Shown: piece after piece, positions 43,696 to 51,458 of the stretch
How the letters are laid out: each line of letters opens with the position of its first letter
Numbering within the stretch: the first letter of the stretch is position 1
Assembly (NCBI RefSeq): GCF_023242365.1
Contig: NZ_JALLIX010000011.1
Span: 62,001-126,000, forward strand
Source of the DNA: Pseudomonas sp. MWU13-2100
Lineage (GTDB): Bacteria > Pseudomonadota > Gammaproteobacteria > Pseudomonadales > Pseudomonadaceae
DNA: 64,000 nucleotides
Reading direction: 5' to 3'
Translations under genes and position numbers: made by a program
The notes under the pieces: generated by a model
The model's input: only the letters and a program-made list of their open reading frames with translations
What the model was told of the DNA's origin: nothing
The model's database searches: none

Positions 43696-44366
43696 ACTAC
43701 CAGAATCCCCGCCTGCGCCGCGCCCTGGCCGCCGACTATGCCATTGGCGTGATGTCCAAGGCCGCGCGCCGACGCTTCGAAGCGCTGATGCGCGATGACG
43801 CCAAACTGCGTGCCCAGGTCGCCGAGTGGCAGGAAAACCTGATGACCCTGACCGAGTCGGTGGCCGATCAGCCGGTGCCGGATCGCGTCTGGCAAGGTGT
43901 CGTCGCAAGGATCGATCCGCAACGCTTGCACCTGCCCGAGAAGCGGCCGTTCTGGAACGGATTACGCATTCTCGCGGCGGCCTGCTCGCTGGTGCTGGTG
44001 GTGGCCCTGGGCGTGTTCTATCACCATGATCCGGTGAACGCCAGCGCGACCCTGCTCAGCGGCACACAAACCCCGGCATTGCGGATCAAGGCCCATGCCG
44101 ACTACCTGCAAGTGGAACCGCTGAGCCTGGCGGCGGTGCAAGCCGACCGCAGTCTGGAACTGTGGGTGATTCCGGTGGACGGCAAGCCGGTGTCCCTGGG
44201 ACTGGTACCAAAAGAAGGCAAGGGGCGGGTCGAGTTGAGCGAAGCGCATAAGGCGTTGCTCGGCACCTCGGTGGTGCTGGCGGTCAGCCTTGAGCCAACG
44301 GGCGGCTCACCGACTGGGCAACCGACCGGACCGGTGTTGTATCAAGGGCCGCTGGCGGCGCTTTGA
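43692..44366 (+). CDS. Membrane anti-sigma factor (RskA-like)
   Basis: A 224-residue protein with a cytosolic N-terminal sigma-binding half, one membrane helix (LRILAAACSLVLVVALGVFY, about residues 91-110) and a periplasmic RskA-like domain. It should hold the preceding ECF sigma factor inactive until a periplasmic signal leads to release. No zinc-binding HxxxCxxC motif is present, so it is not of the ZAS type. It overlaps the sigma gene by 4 bases. Confidence 0.88.
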   Translation: MNYQNPRLRRALAADYAIGVMSKAARRRFEALMRDDAKLRAQVAEWQENLMTLTESVADQPVPDRVWQGVVARIDPQRLHLPEKRPFWNGLRILAAACSLVLVVALGVFYHHDPVNASATLLSGTQTPALRIKAHADYLQVEPLSLAAVQADRSLELWVIPVDGKPVSLGLVPKEGKGRVELSEAHKALLGTSVVLAVSLEPTGGSPTGQPTGPVLYQGPLAAL

Positions 44367-44399
44367 AGCCAAAAGCCATGTGGTCCTTGCAGGATCTGA

Positions 44400-45059
44400 C
44401 TATTCCGGAAGGTATTCAATAGCGGCCTGCACCAGTGGCCGCGCCCATTGTGGTGTGCCCTGCAAGGCAGCGGCATCTTCCGGATCCGGGAAAACGATTT
44501 GTCCAGCCACCATCTCCAGAATCAGCACGGGGTCTGGAATATCCTCACCCGGTGCGGCGTCGGCGCTGTTATCGAACACTTGCAAGTGCGCCAACAGCGG
44601 CATCAGAGCGACCAGATTCGCTCGAGAGGATACCCAACGCTCGCGAATCTTCTTTTGCGCAATATCGTGACCACCAACGGACACGCGAAAACGTACCCGT
44701 TGCAGATGCTGCTCCGCGGACGACAATCCGCAAAATAGCATCACCACGTCATGAGTCCGAGCGGCCTGAGCCAGCAAACGCGCAATCGTGTTACCACCCA
44801 GTGTGGTTTCGAACGCGTAGTTACACCCCTGGAGCAGCGCGGTTTCCAGCCGGGAGCGACCGTGCTCCCAAGCCAGGGCATTGGCCTGAACAGGCTCAAT
44901 GCCCTGCGAGCCGACCAACTCACGCGCAAAGCTATCCGGGTTGAACCAATCCAGCCCGTGTTCAGCCAGAAGCGCACCACCTACCGAGCTTTTACCGGCG
45001 CCGTTGACGCCCGCCAAGACGAAAATGTACGGACGTTCGCTGGGTATTACTTCACTCAT
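44400..45059 (-). CDS. Zeta-toxin-like P-loop kinase
   Basis: A 219-residue protein with Walker A (IFVLAGVNGAGKSSVGGALL) and NPDSFARELVG after it, the layout of zeta toxins. Those phosphorylate UDP-N-acetylglucosamine or related sugars and block cell-wall synthesis; smaller AAA-type members with other roles exist. The gene overlaps the end of the Phd/YefM-like gene, in antitoxin-first order. Toxic activity is inferred from family and context. Confidence 0.8.
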   Translation of the reverse strand: MSEVIPSERPYIFVLAGVNGAGKSSVGGALLAEHGLDWFNPDSFARELVGSQGIEPVQANALAWEHGRSRLETALLQGCNYAFETTLGGNTIARLLAQAARTHDVVMLFCGLSSAEQHLQRVRFRVSVGGHDIAQKKIRERWVSSRANLVALMPLLAHLQVFDNSADAAPGEDIPDPVLILEMVAGQIVFPDPEDAAALQGTPQWARPLVQAAIEYLPE

Positions 45060-45403
45060 CAGTAAGAGGATCCAGCCTTGGGTCGCTTGCCCAGCTTGCC
45101 CTTGGCCGCCAGCAGCGAACGCACGCCAGCGGCAGATTCAGGCTGTTGCAGAACCTCCAGGCGGGCGTCGAAACGTTGGGTCAACTCCTCCAGGGCCGAT
45201 TGCTCCCGGGCCTTGTAGGCTTGTACTTCGGCGATCAGTTGCTGGTAGGTCTCGGCGGCCAGCAGCACCATTTCCACGGTCGAGTGGTTGGTCACGGCCA
45301 CAGTGCCGGACTGATGGACCAGACGGACAACGTCGGCCCACTTGTTCTTCACCTGGGAGGCATTCTGGCGGGGCAGATCAAGCAGGTCAGGCAAGGCAAT
45401 CAT
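45059..45403 (-). CDS. Phd/YefM-like antitoxin
   Basis: A 114-residue protein with the N-terminal Phd/YefM DNA-binding fold (NASQVKNKWADVVRLVHQSG, then TVAVTNHSTVEMVLLAAETY) and a long charged helical C-terminus, the part that usually wraps the toxin. Its stop overlaps the zeta-like gene start (TGATG), giving a coupled two-gene unit. Phd-type antitoxin with zeta-type toxin is an unusual but reported pairing. No clear ribosome site. Confidence 0.8.
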   Translation of the reverse strand: MIALPDLLDLPRQNASQVKNKWADVVRLVHQSGTVAVTNHSTVEMVLLAAETYQQLIAEVQAYKAREQSALEELTQRFDARLEVLQQPESAAGVRSLLAAKGKLGKRPKAGSSY

Positions 45404-45513
45404 GGCAGGTGCTCGCAGGCTGGGATGGCCTGTTCACTATAACAACACCGCAGCAATCTGGCTATTTTTGCCATATTTGGCTTTTTTGCAAGGTCTGTCG
45501 TGACCTGCGAAAG

Positions 45514-45537
45514 CCTGATACTTCTGCCAGTAGGCAA
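45514..45537 (+). promoter_or_regulatory. Conserved mini-Rhs upstream box, copy 2
   Basis: Core TTCTGCCAGTAGGCAA preceded by CCTGATAC. It is 22/24 identical to the copy at 46706 and lies 54 bases before the start of the second mini-Rhs gene. Confidence 0.6.
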
Positions 45538-45591
45538 GTTTCGGGAGTAAGCAGAAACTGTCTCTGAATAGTCGCCCTGAAGGCCCGCCCC

Positions 45592-46641
45592 ATGCCCTCG
45601 CCACGCGATGCCCTGCTGATCCAGTACCGCTACGATCCGCTGGACCGGCTAATGGCCCGCACACCGGCCAATTTGCCAATCCATCAGCGGTTCTACCAGA
45701 AAGACCACCTGGCCACCGAGATCCAAGGTGCGCTCGCTCATTCGATCTTCCAGCAAGAAGACCTGCTGCTGGCTCAACAGCAGCGTCAAGGTGCAACAAC
45801 CGAAACCACCCTGCTGGCTACCGATCAGCAACGTTCTGTCCTGCATATCCTGGATAAGGCACAACGCCAGGCCCTCGCGTATAGCCCCTATGGTCATCAC
45901 ACGCCGACAAACGGATTGCTGAGTGTGCTGGGATTCAAGGGTGAACGAGTGGATCCGGTGACCGGACATTATTTGTTGGGTAATGGCTATCGAGCGTTTA
46001 ATCCAGTATTGATGCGATTTAACAGCCCTGACAGCTGGAGTCCATTCGGGGCGAGCGGATTTAACTCATATACCTATTGCAAAGGAGATTCGGTAAATCG
46101 GATCGACCCCGGAGGACACATATCTTTTCTCGGCCTAATAAAGCTCAAAATCATCACCCGTCGCTGGAGTAAAATAGCCTCACTGCGCGCCAGCCTCTCT
46201 CTTGAAAACACACCCACCCTCGCCTTTCAAAGCATCATAAAACACCTTAAGGGAGATGATCTTGTAGCGCTGTCCCTGACCTCTAAAAAGATAAAAACAA
46301 TAGTACATACAAACATCAAACCAATAAACCTACTTAAGCGCTCAACTGAAAGCGACTACACAAACAACCTCAGAAAAATATCTTTAGGTCAAAAAAAAGG
46401 TTACCTGCCCAGCCAAGTCATTGGGAATGACGATCTTCACAAAACGGCCATTAGAGTGCCAGGCACCGACACGGAACCGGGGAGAAGCCACCTTCAAAAT
46501 CAATACAAAAATGCTCGCATCAACAGACAGCAAAAATTAATAAGACAAGAAGAATTCAGAAGAAAACAACTAAACACACAGCGCAATCGCGAAATCTACG
46601 GTGAAGATTACGCGTCAGATAGCAGTTATGACAGCGATTGA
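45592..46641 (+). CDS. Stand-alone mini-Rhs protein with F-box-like tail
   Basis: A 349-residue protein. Residues 8-175 are the short Rhs core (LLIQYRYDPLDRLMARTPAN, LLGNGYRAFNPVLMRFNSPD) ending at RIDPGG (170-175). The tail is AT-rich and basic. Residues 207-240 read TPTLAFQSIIKHLKGDDLVA then LSLTSKKIKTIVHT, which follows the F-box pattern (hydrophobic I/L spacing, DL..LSL.SK....V) but lacks the usual N-terminal LP. The end is Lys/Gln/Arg-rich and then acidic (YGEDYASDSSYDSD). No toxin fold was recognised and no immunity gene follows. If the F-box reading is right, the product would act in a eukaryotic cell via Skp1. Confidence 0.8.
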   Translation: MPSPRDALLIQYRYDPLDRLMARTPANLPIHQRFYQKDHLATEIQGALAHSIFQQEDLLLAQQQRQGATTETTLLATDQQRSVLHILDKAQRQALAYSPYGHHTPTNGLLSVLGFKGERVDPVTGHYLLGNGYRAFNPVLMRFNSPDSWSPFGASGFNSYTYCKGDSVNRIDPGGHISFLGLIKLKIITRRWSKIASLRASLSLENTPTLAFQSIIKHLKGDDLVALSLTSKKIKTIVHTNIKPINLLKRSTESDYTNNLRKISLGQKKGYLPSQVIGNDDLHKTAIRVPGTDTEPGRSHLQNQYKNARINRQQKLIRQEEFRRKQLNTQRNREIYGEDYASDSSYDSD

Positions 46642-46686
46642 TATCAACGATGGTGATGCAAGCCATAATGCCCCTGGTGACTCGGC

Positions 46687-46697
46687 GGGGGGGGGGG
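46687..46697 (+). repeat. Poly-G tract (11 G)
   Basis: A run of 11 G begins 19 bases upstream of the conserved box of the third mini-Rhs gene. Homopolymer tracts of this length are prone to slippage. Confidence 0.85.
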
Positions 46698-46705
46698 AGC
46701 AAGAA

Positions 46706-46729
46706 CCTGATAGTTCTGTCAGTAGGCAA
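46706..46729 (+). promoter_or_regulatory. Conserved mini-Rhs upstream box, copy 3
   Basis: CCTGATAG followed by TTCTGTCAGTAGGCAA, 60 bases before the third mini-Rhs start. It lies just downstream of the 11-G tract. Confidence 0.6.
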
Positions 46730-46789
46730 ATCCTGAGTCTGCGCAGAAACTAGGCCAAGAGACCCCGGGCCGCTCCGATACCTACCGCC

Positions 46790-47896
46790 ATGTCATCACC
46801 ACAAACCCTGCTGATCCAGTACCGCTACGATCCACTTGACCGGCTGGTGGCCTGCACACCGGCCAATTTGCCAATCCATCAGCGTTTCTACCAGAAAGAC
46901 CGCCTGGCCACCGAGATCCAAGGTGCGCTCGCTCATTCGATCTTCCAGCAAGAAGACCTGCTGCTGGCTCAACAACAACGCCAAGGTGTAACAACCGACA
47001 CCATCCTACTGGCGACCGATCAGCAACGTTCCGTCCTGCACGCCCAGGACAAGGCCCAGCGCCAAGCCATGGCCTATAACCCCTACGGTCATCGTGCGCC
47101 GACAAACGGATTGCTGAGTGTGCTGGGGTTCAACGGTGAAAAGGCGGATCCGATAACCGGGCATTATCTTTTGGGTAATGGCTATCGGGCGTTCAATCCG
47201 ATATTGATGCGATTTAACAGCCCCGACAACTGGAGTCCGTTTGGACGGGCGGGGATTAACCCATATACCTATTGCCAAGCCGACCCAGTCAACCGAAGCG
47301 ATCCGAGCGGGCATATCGTATCGTTACTGATAAAGAAAGCGACGCATCTCATCAGTCATTCAAAAGCGCCGTACATCAATCGCCTTGTCACTGGGGCTAT
47401 TAAAGCCTCACCGCCACCCCTCTTGGCTACTGGAGCAACGGCGGCCTCCTCGAATGGCCGCTCAAGCATTGTAACGGACTTTCTCTCTCTTACTAAAAAA
47501 TCGCTTTTTGAGCACACAGGCACACCAACAGCCAGCCCCTCCTCTGGCAGACAGATCATTCAGCAAGAGCTGAATACGCTTTACTCGTCCGAGGGCATTT
47601 CCAATGCCTTTACCAAGCGACTGAAGAAAGTAAACGAAAATTTGATAAGCCATGGAGATAACACACTCTCTCTTGAGCATGGGCAATACTATGTCAATCT
47701 TGCACAACAAGTAGAAAGCGGGACAATTTCCAATACAACCGCACACTTGGAGTCGGCAAAAAAATGGGTAGAAACTCGCGGAGTTCCTGGCAAGGTGGGC
47801 GCGACGTTCAATCTGCTAGCCGCTGCGTTTTCGGGAGTTAACGATCATCGAATGAGAACCCTCGGCGCCAGTGCGATCCGCAGCAGTCAACCGTAA
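46790..47896 (+). CDS. Stand-alone mini-Rhs protein with unknown tail
   Basis: A 368-residue protein. Its first 174 residues are almost the same as those of the preceding mini-Rhs gene (DPLDRLVACTPANLPIHQRF, LLGNGYRAFNPILMRFNSPD) up to RSDPSG (169-174). The remaining 194 residues are unrelated: a Ser/Pro/Ala-rich stretch (ASPPPLLATGATAASSNGRS), then a helical region (QIIQQELNTLYSSEGISNAF; LEHGQYYVNLAQQVESGTIS). No known domain was recognised. No immunity gene follows before the convergent fdhA terminator. Function unknown. Confidence 0.78.
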   Translation: MSSPQTLLIQYRYDPLDRLVACTPANLPIHQRFYQKDRLATEIQGALAHSIFQQEDLLLAQQQRQGVTTDTILLATDQQRSVLHAQDKAQRQAMAYNPYGHRAPTNGLLSVLGFNGEKADPITGHYLLGNGYRAFNPILMRFNSPDNWSPFGRAGINPYTYCQADPVNRSDPSGHIVSLLIKKATHLISHSKAPYINRLVTGAIKASPPPLLATGATAASSNGRSSIVTDFLSLTKKSLFEHTGTPTASPSSGRQIIQQELNTLYSSEGISNAFTKRLKKVNENLISHGDNTLSLEHGQYYVNLAQQVESGTISNTTAHLESAKKWVETRGVPGKVGATFNLLAAAFSGVNDHRMRTLGASAIRSSQP

Positions 47897-48023
47897 TGGA
47901 GAACGCATGACTCCCCCAGTCATATCAATTGGCGACGCTACCGGGTAGGCAGGCCACGTTTGCCGGGGGCTGCCGACACTCGATTATCAACAACAGCGAT
48001 GCAAGCCATACCGCCGCCATCGA

Positions 48024-48050
48024 AAAGGGCGACCGAAGTCGCCCTTTCCC
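48024..48050. terminator. Terminator of fdhA (possibly bidirectional)
   Basis: AAAGGGCGAC-CGAA-GTCGCCCTTT perfect 10-bp stem, 19 bases past the fdhA stop; on the minus strand it ends in TTTTCG. Confidence 0.8.
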
Positions 48051-48065
48051 CGTCTTGCCCTTTAC

Positions 48066-49265
48066 TTACGCCGCACTGAACAGCTTGTGCGGGTCAATCA
48101 CGAATTTCTTCGGCACGCCCGCATCGAACTCGCCGTAACCGCGCGGCGCGTCGTCCAGGCTGATTACTTCTACGCCGACGATATCGGCAATCTTGATCCG
48201 ATCCCACATGATCGCCTGCATCAGCTGGCGGTTGTACTTCATCACCGGAGTCTGGCCGGTGTGGAAGCTGTGGGACTTGGCCCAACCCAAACCAAAGCGG
48301 ATGCTCAGGCTGCCGATTTTCGCGGCGGCGTCCACCGCACCCGGGTCTTCGGTCACGTACAGGCCCGGAATACCGATCTTGCCAGCAACGCGGACCACGC
48401 CCATCAACGAGTTGAGCACGGTGGCCGGAGCCTCGTGCTTCACGCCTTCATGACCGTGACCACGGGCTTCGAAGCCCACGGCATCGACGGCGCAGTCGAC
48501 TTCAGGTTCGCCCAACAGCGCGGCGATCTGTTCGTGCAACGGGGTGTCCTTGGACAGGTCGGCGATTTCAAAGCCCTGGGCCTTGGCATGGGCCAGGCGG
48601 ATCGGGTTGACGTCACCGATGATCACCACCGCCGCGCCCAGCAGGCGTGCCGAAGCCGCCGCCGCAAGGCCGACCGGACCGGCACCGGCAATGTACACGC
48701 TGCTCCCCGGGCCAACACCCGCGGTGACCGCGCCGTGGTAGCCGGTTGGCAGGATGTCGGAGAGGCAGGTCAGGTCGCGGATTTTCTCCATGGCCTTGTC
48801 GCGATCCGGCAGTTTCAGCAGGTTGAAGTCAGCGTACGGCACCATCACGTACTCTGCCTGGCCGCCGGTCCAGTCGCCCATGTCGACATAACCGTAGGCA
48901 CCGCCGGCACGGGCCGGGTTGACGGTCAGGCAGACGCCGGTGTGTTGCTCCTTGCAGGAACGGCAGCGCCCGCAAGCCACGTTGAACGGTACCGAGACCA
49001 GGTCGCCGAGTTTCAGGTTCTCGACATCGCGGCCCTTCTCGATCACTTCGCCGGTGATTTCATGACCCAGGACCAGGCCGGTCTGGGCGGTGGTACGGCC
49101 ACGGACCATGTGTTGGTCCGAACCACAGATGTTGGTGGAGACGACGCGCAAGATGACACCGTGTTCGATCTTCTTGCCACGCGGGTCCTGCATTTTCGGA
49201 TAGTCGATTTTTTGCACCTCGACCTTGCCATTGCCGAGATACACCACACCACGATTGCCAGACAT
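48066..49265 (-). CDS. fdhA: Glutathione-independent formaldehyde dehydrogenase
   Basis: Zinc- and NAD-dependent medium-chain dehydrogenase (399 residues, as in P. putida) that oxidises formaldehyde to formate. Catalytic-zinc ligands lie in NICGSDQHMVRGR and LVLGHEITGEVIEKG, structural-zinc cysteines in CGRCRSCKEQHTGVC, and the NAD motif in VYIAGAGPVGLAAAASARLL. It removes formaldehyde released by betaine and sarcosine demethylation upstream. Same strand as purU and the sox genes but separated by 346 bases of repeats. Confidence 0.96.
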   Translation of the reverse strand: MSGNRGVVYLGNGKVEVQKIDYPKMQDPRGKKIEHGVILRVVSTNICGSDQHMVRGRTTAQTGLVLGHEITGEVIEKGRDVENLKLGDLVSVPFNVACGRCRSCKEQHTGVCLTVNPARAGGAYGYVDMGDWTGGQAEYVMVPYADFNLLKLPDRDKAMEKIRDLTCLSDILPTGYHGAVTAGVGPGSSVYIAGAGPVGLAAAASARLLGAAVVIIGDVNPIRLAHAKAQGFEIADLSKDTPLHEQIAALLGEPEVDCAVDAVGFEARGHGHEGVKHEAPATVLNSLMGVVRVAGKIGIPGLYVTEDPGAVDAAAKIGSLSIRFGLGWAKSHSFHTGQTPVMKYNRQLMQAIMWDRIKIADIVGVEVISLDDAPRGYGEFDAGVPKKFVIDPHKLFSAA

Positions 49266-49320
49266 GCTTTCACCTCGCTGTTGTTTTTATGTAGCAACAC
49301 GTTGCCAGGGGGCAGCGCGT

Positions 49321-49474
49321 AGATTGCTCGGGTTATTGCCTGTGGTTGTTGCGTTGTTTTTACGGGCTCCATCGCCGGTAAGCCGGCTCCTACAGGGGTG
49401 TTGCGTCACGGCAGGCACCGCGCCCACTGCGGGAGATTGCTCGGGTTACTGCTTGTGATTGTTGCGTTGTTCTT
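49321..49474. repeat. 41-base direct repeat
   Basis: Segments 49321-49361 and 49434-49474 are near-identical (AGATTGCTCGGGTTA ... GTTGCGTTGTT), with few mismatches. Each is followed by a REP half. They lie in the gap between fdhA and purU and hold no gene. Confidence 0.75.
49369..49397. repeat. Single REP half
   Basis: CCATCGCCGGTAAGCCGGCT-CCTACAGG, one unpaired TGTAGGAGC-type unit inside the direct-repeat region. Confidence 0.7.
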
Positions 49475-49481
49475 GCGGACC

Positions 49482-49580
49482 TCTTCGCGGGCAAGCTCCG
49501 CTCCCACAGGTCCCGAGTCGTATGTACTTTCTGAGTACGACACAAACCTAATGTGGGAGCGGAGCTTGTCGGATCGCCGC
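49482..49580. repeat. REP pair (GTGGGAGCGGAGCTTG type)
   Basis: CTTCGCGGGCAAGCTCCGCT and the inverted GTGGGAGCGGAGCTTG flank a spacer with the palindrome-like GAGTCGTATG/GAGTACGACAC, as in other elements of this type. Confidence 0.78.
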
Positions 49581-49611
49581 ACCGCCGCGAAGGTCGTAAA
49601 ACGACCACCTT

Positions 49612-50469
49612 TTAAAGCACTACTGTTCGGTTGGCGTTCAGAAAAACCCGCCGTTCAATGTGATAACCCACCGCCCGCGCCAACGTCAGCCCTTCGATAT
49701 CGCGGCCCTTGGCGATCAGGTCCTCGGGGTAGTGACTGTGGTCCACCACCTCGACGCCCTGGGCGATGATCGGACCTTCGTCCAGGTCGTTGTTGATGTA
49801 GTGCGCAGTAGCCCCCACCAGTTTCACGCCCTTGTTGTAGGCCTGGTGATAAGGTTTGGCGCCCTTGAAACCGGGCAGCAACGAGTGGTGGATATTGATC
49901 GCCTTGCCGTCGAGCTTGCGGCACAGCTCGGGTGAGAGCACCTGCATGTAGCGGGCAAGGATCACCAGCTCCGCGCCGGACTCCTCGATCACCTGCCAGA
50001 CCTGGCGCTCCTGGCCCGGCTTGTCGTTCGGGTCCAACGGAAAATGGTAGTAGGGAATCTGGTGCCAGTCCGCCAGGGGCTTGAGGTCCGGGTGGTTGGA
50101 GACCACGGCGGCCACGTCCATGGACAATTGGCCGATACGCTGGCGATAGAGCAGGTCGTTGAGGCAGTGATCGGCCTTGGAGACCATGATCACCACTTTC
50201 GGCCGGTAGTTCGGCGCGGTCAGTTCGAACACCATGCCGAAGGACTCACCGCGCAGGGCCAGGCCGGCGCGGAAGGCCAGCTCGTCGAAACCGTCAGGCT
50301 GGCGGAACTCCACGCGAATGAAGAAGCGCGACGAGAGGCGGTCATCGAACGAGTGGTGTTCGGTGACGTAGCAGCCCTGCTCGAACAGGTAGCGGGTCAC
50401 CGCATCCACCGTGCCGAGCACGCTGGGGCAGTCGGCGGTCAAAATCCATGTATCGGGGGCGCGGCTCAT
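49612..50469 (-). CDS. purU: Formyltetrahydrofolate deformylase
   Basis: Cytosolic enzyme (285 residues) that hydrolyses 10-formyl-THF to formate and THF, draining excess C1 units. An N-terminal ACT domain (WILTADCPSVLGTVDAVTRY) precedes the formyl-transferase-fold catalytic part with the conserved NIHHSLLPGFKGAKPYHQAY and DEGPIIAQ segments. ATG 50469 has AGGAG upstream. It sits downstream of the sarcosine oxidase genes, which generate C1-folate, so co-function is clear. Confidence 0.95.
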   Translation of the reverse strand: MSRAPDTWILTADCPSVLGTVDAVTRYLFEQGCYVTEHHSFDDRLSSRFFIRVEFRQPDGFDELAFRAGLALRGESFGMVFELTAPNYRPKVVIMVSKADHCLNDLLYRQRIGQLSMDVAAVVSNHPDLKPLADWHQIPYYHFPLDPNDKPGQERQVWQVIEESGAELVILARYMQVLSPELCRKLDGKAINIHHSLLPGFKGAKPYHQAYNKGVKLVGATAHYINNDLDEGPIIAQGVEVVDHSHYPEDLIAKGRDIEGLTLARAVGYHIERRVFLNANRTVVL

Positions 50470-50540
50470 GCGGTGACTCCTGTTCTTGAATACCTGCACG
50501 CCAACCGGCGCAATACAAAACCTGTGGCGAACCTAGTTAC

Positions 50541-50674
50541 TTTGGCGAGGGGGCTTGCCCCCGTTCGGTTGCGAAGCAGCCGTAAAACCGGTAATCGCGC
50601 AGTGTCAGACAAACCGCGCCGTCCGGGTCTGGGGCTGCTTCGCAGCCCAGCAGGGGCAAGCCCCCTCGCCACAT
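50541..50674. repeat. Large REP-like palindrome (GGCGAGGGGGCTTGCCCCC type)
   Basis: GGCGAGGGGGCTTGCCCCCG and GGGGCAAGCCCCCTCGCC form the ends, with GCGAAGCAGCC / GGGCTGCTTCGC as inner arms. Same family as 20190 and 62023. Confidence 0.82.
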
Positions 50675-50702
50675 TGAGTCCACCGAACACGTTGAATCTG
50701 TA

Positions 50703-51335
50703 TCAGGCCTGGACGCTAAGGCCGTATTCGGCCGCCGCATCCTGCAACCACAGCCACCAGTAATCCGAGAAGCTGCGACGGATCACCAGCTCCCAGGTGT
50801 CTTCGGCGGTATGGCGGATCATCAGCTGCGACTTGGCGAACACCGTGCCGACAGCCTTGCCCACCGGGAAGTTGTCCGGGTGCACGTCGTAGCTGGTGGA
50901 TTTCATCAGCACCTGGCGCACGTTCGGGCCGCTCAGCTCCAGCAGTTGCTGGCCACCGCTGACATTGACGATGGCGATATGCAGGTCGCCCAGGGCTTCG
51001 CGCAACGCCTTCTCGGCCGCGAACTCTTCGCCGCTCGGGACGATCAGCAACCACTCGTCGGGGCCGAGCCATTGCAGGCTGGTCTCGCCCTTGGCCACCA
51101 CGGTCAGCGCCACCGGCAGTTCCAGGCCGAGGGCCTTGTGCACGCCGGCGGCGAAGGCCGCGTCATGGCCGTCACCACGAATGGTCAGGTGGCCGAGCAA
51201 TTTCTTTTCCCGCACGGTCACACCGGCGTTCTTGCGGCCTTTACCCACCAGGCTGGCGAGGTCGGCATGGTGCAACGACGACTCGGCCTTGGCCCCGGAA
51301 GTCGGGCGTTGTTGGTAAACGTTGGCTGTGGTCAT
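50703..51335 (-). CDS. soxG: Sarcosine oxidase, gamma subunit
   Basis: The small structural subunit (210 residues) of heterotetrameric sarcosine oxidase. It resembles the C-terminal part of aminomethyl-transferase-like folds (GETSLQWLGPDEWLLIVPSG; then LLELSGPNVRQVLMKSTSYD). ATG 51335 (MTTANVYQQRP) was chosen; the longer frame runs into repeat DNA. It follows soxA after 123 bases that contain a short REP palindrome, so its level may differ from the others. Confidence 0.93.
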   Translation of the reverse strand: MTTANVYQQRPTSGAKAESSLHHADLASLVGKGRKNAGVTVREKKLLGHLTIRGDGHDAAFAAGVHKALGLELPVALTVVAKGETSLQWLGPDEWLLIVPSGEEFAAEKALREALGDLHIAIVNVSGGQQLLELSGPNVRQVLMKSTSYDVHPDNFPVGKAVGTVFAKSQLMIRHTAEDTWELVIRRSFSDYWWLWLQDAAAEYGLSVQA

Positions 51336-51411
51336 GTGAAACACCTGTGTTGAATGCTGTCTTTGCGGTGGGTCAGTGCCTGACTCCACCTCATGAACAA
51401 CCGTGGCCCTG

Positions 51412-51446
51412 TGTGGGAGCGGAGCTTGTCGGATCGCCGCTCCCAC
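51412..51446. repeat. REP half/short palindrome between soxA and soxG
   Basis: TGTGGGAGCGGAGCTTGTCGG with inverted CCGCTCCCAC close by, a compact REP-derived hairpin. Confidence 0.65.
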
Positions 51447-51458
51447 TGGACTACGGCG

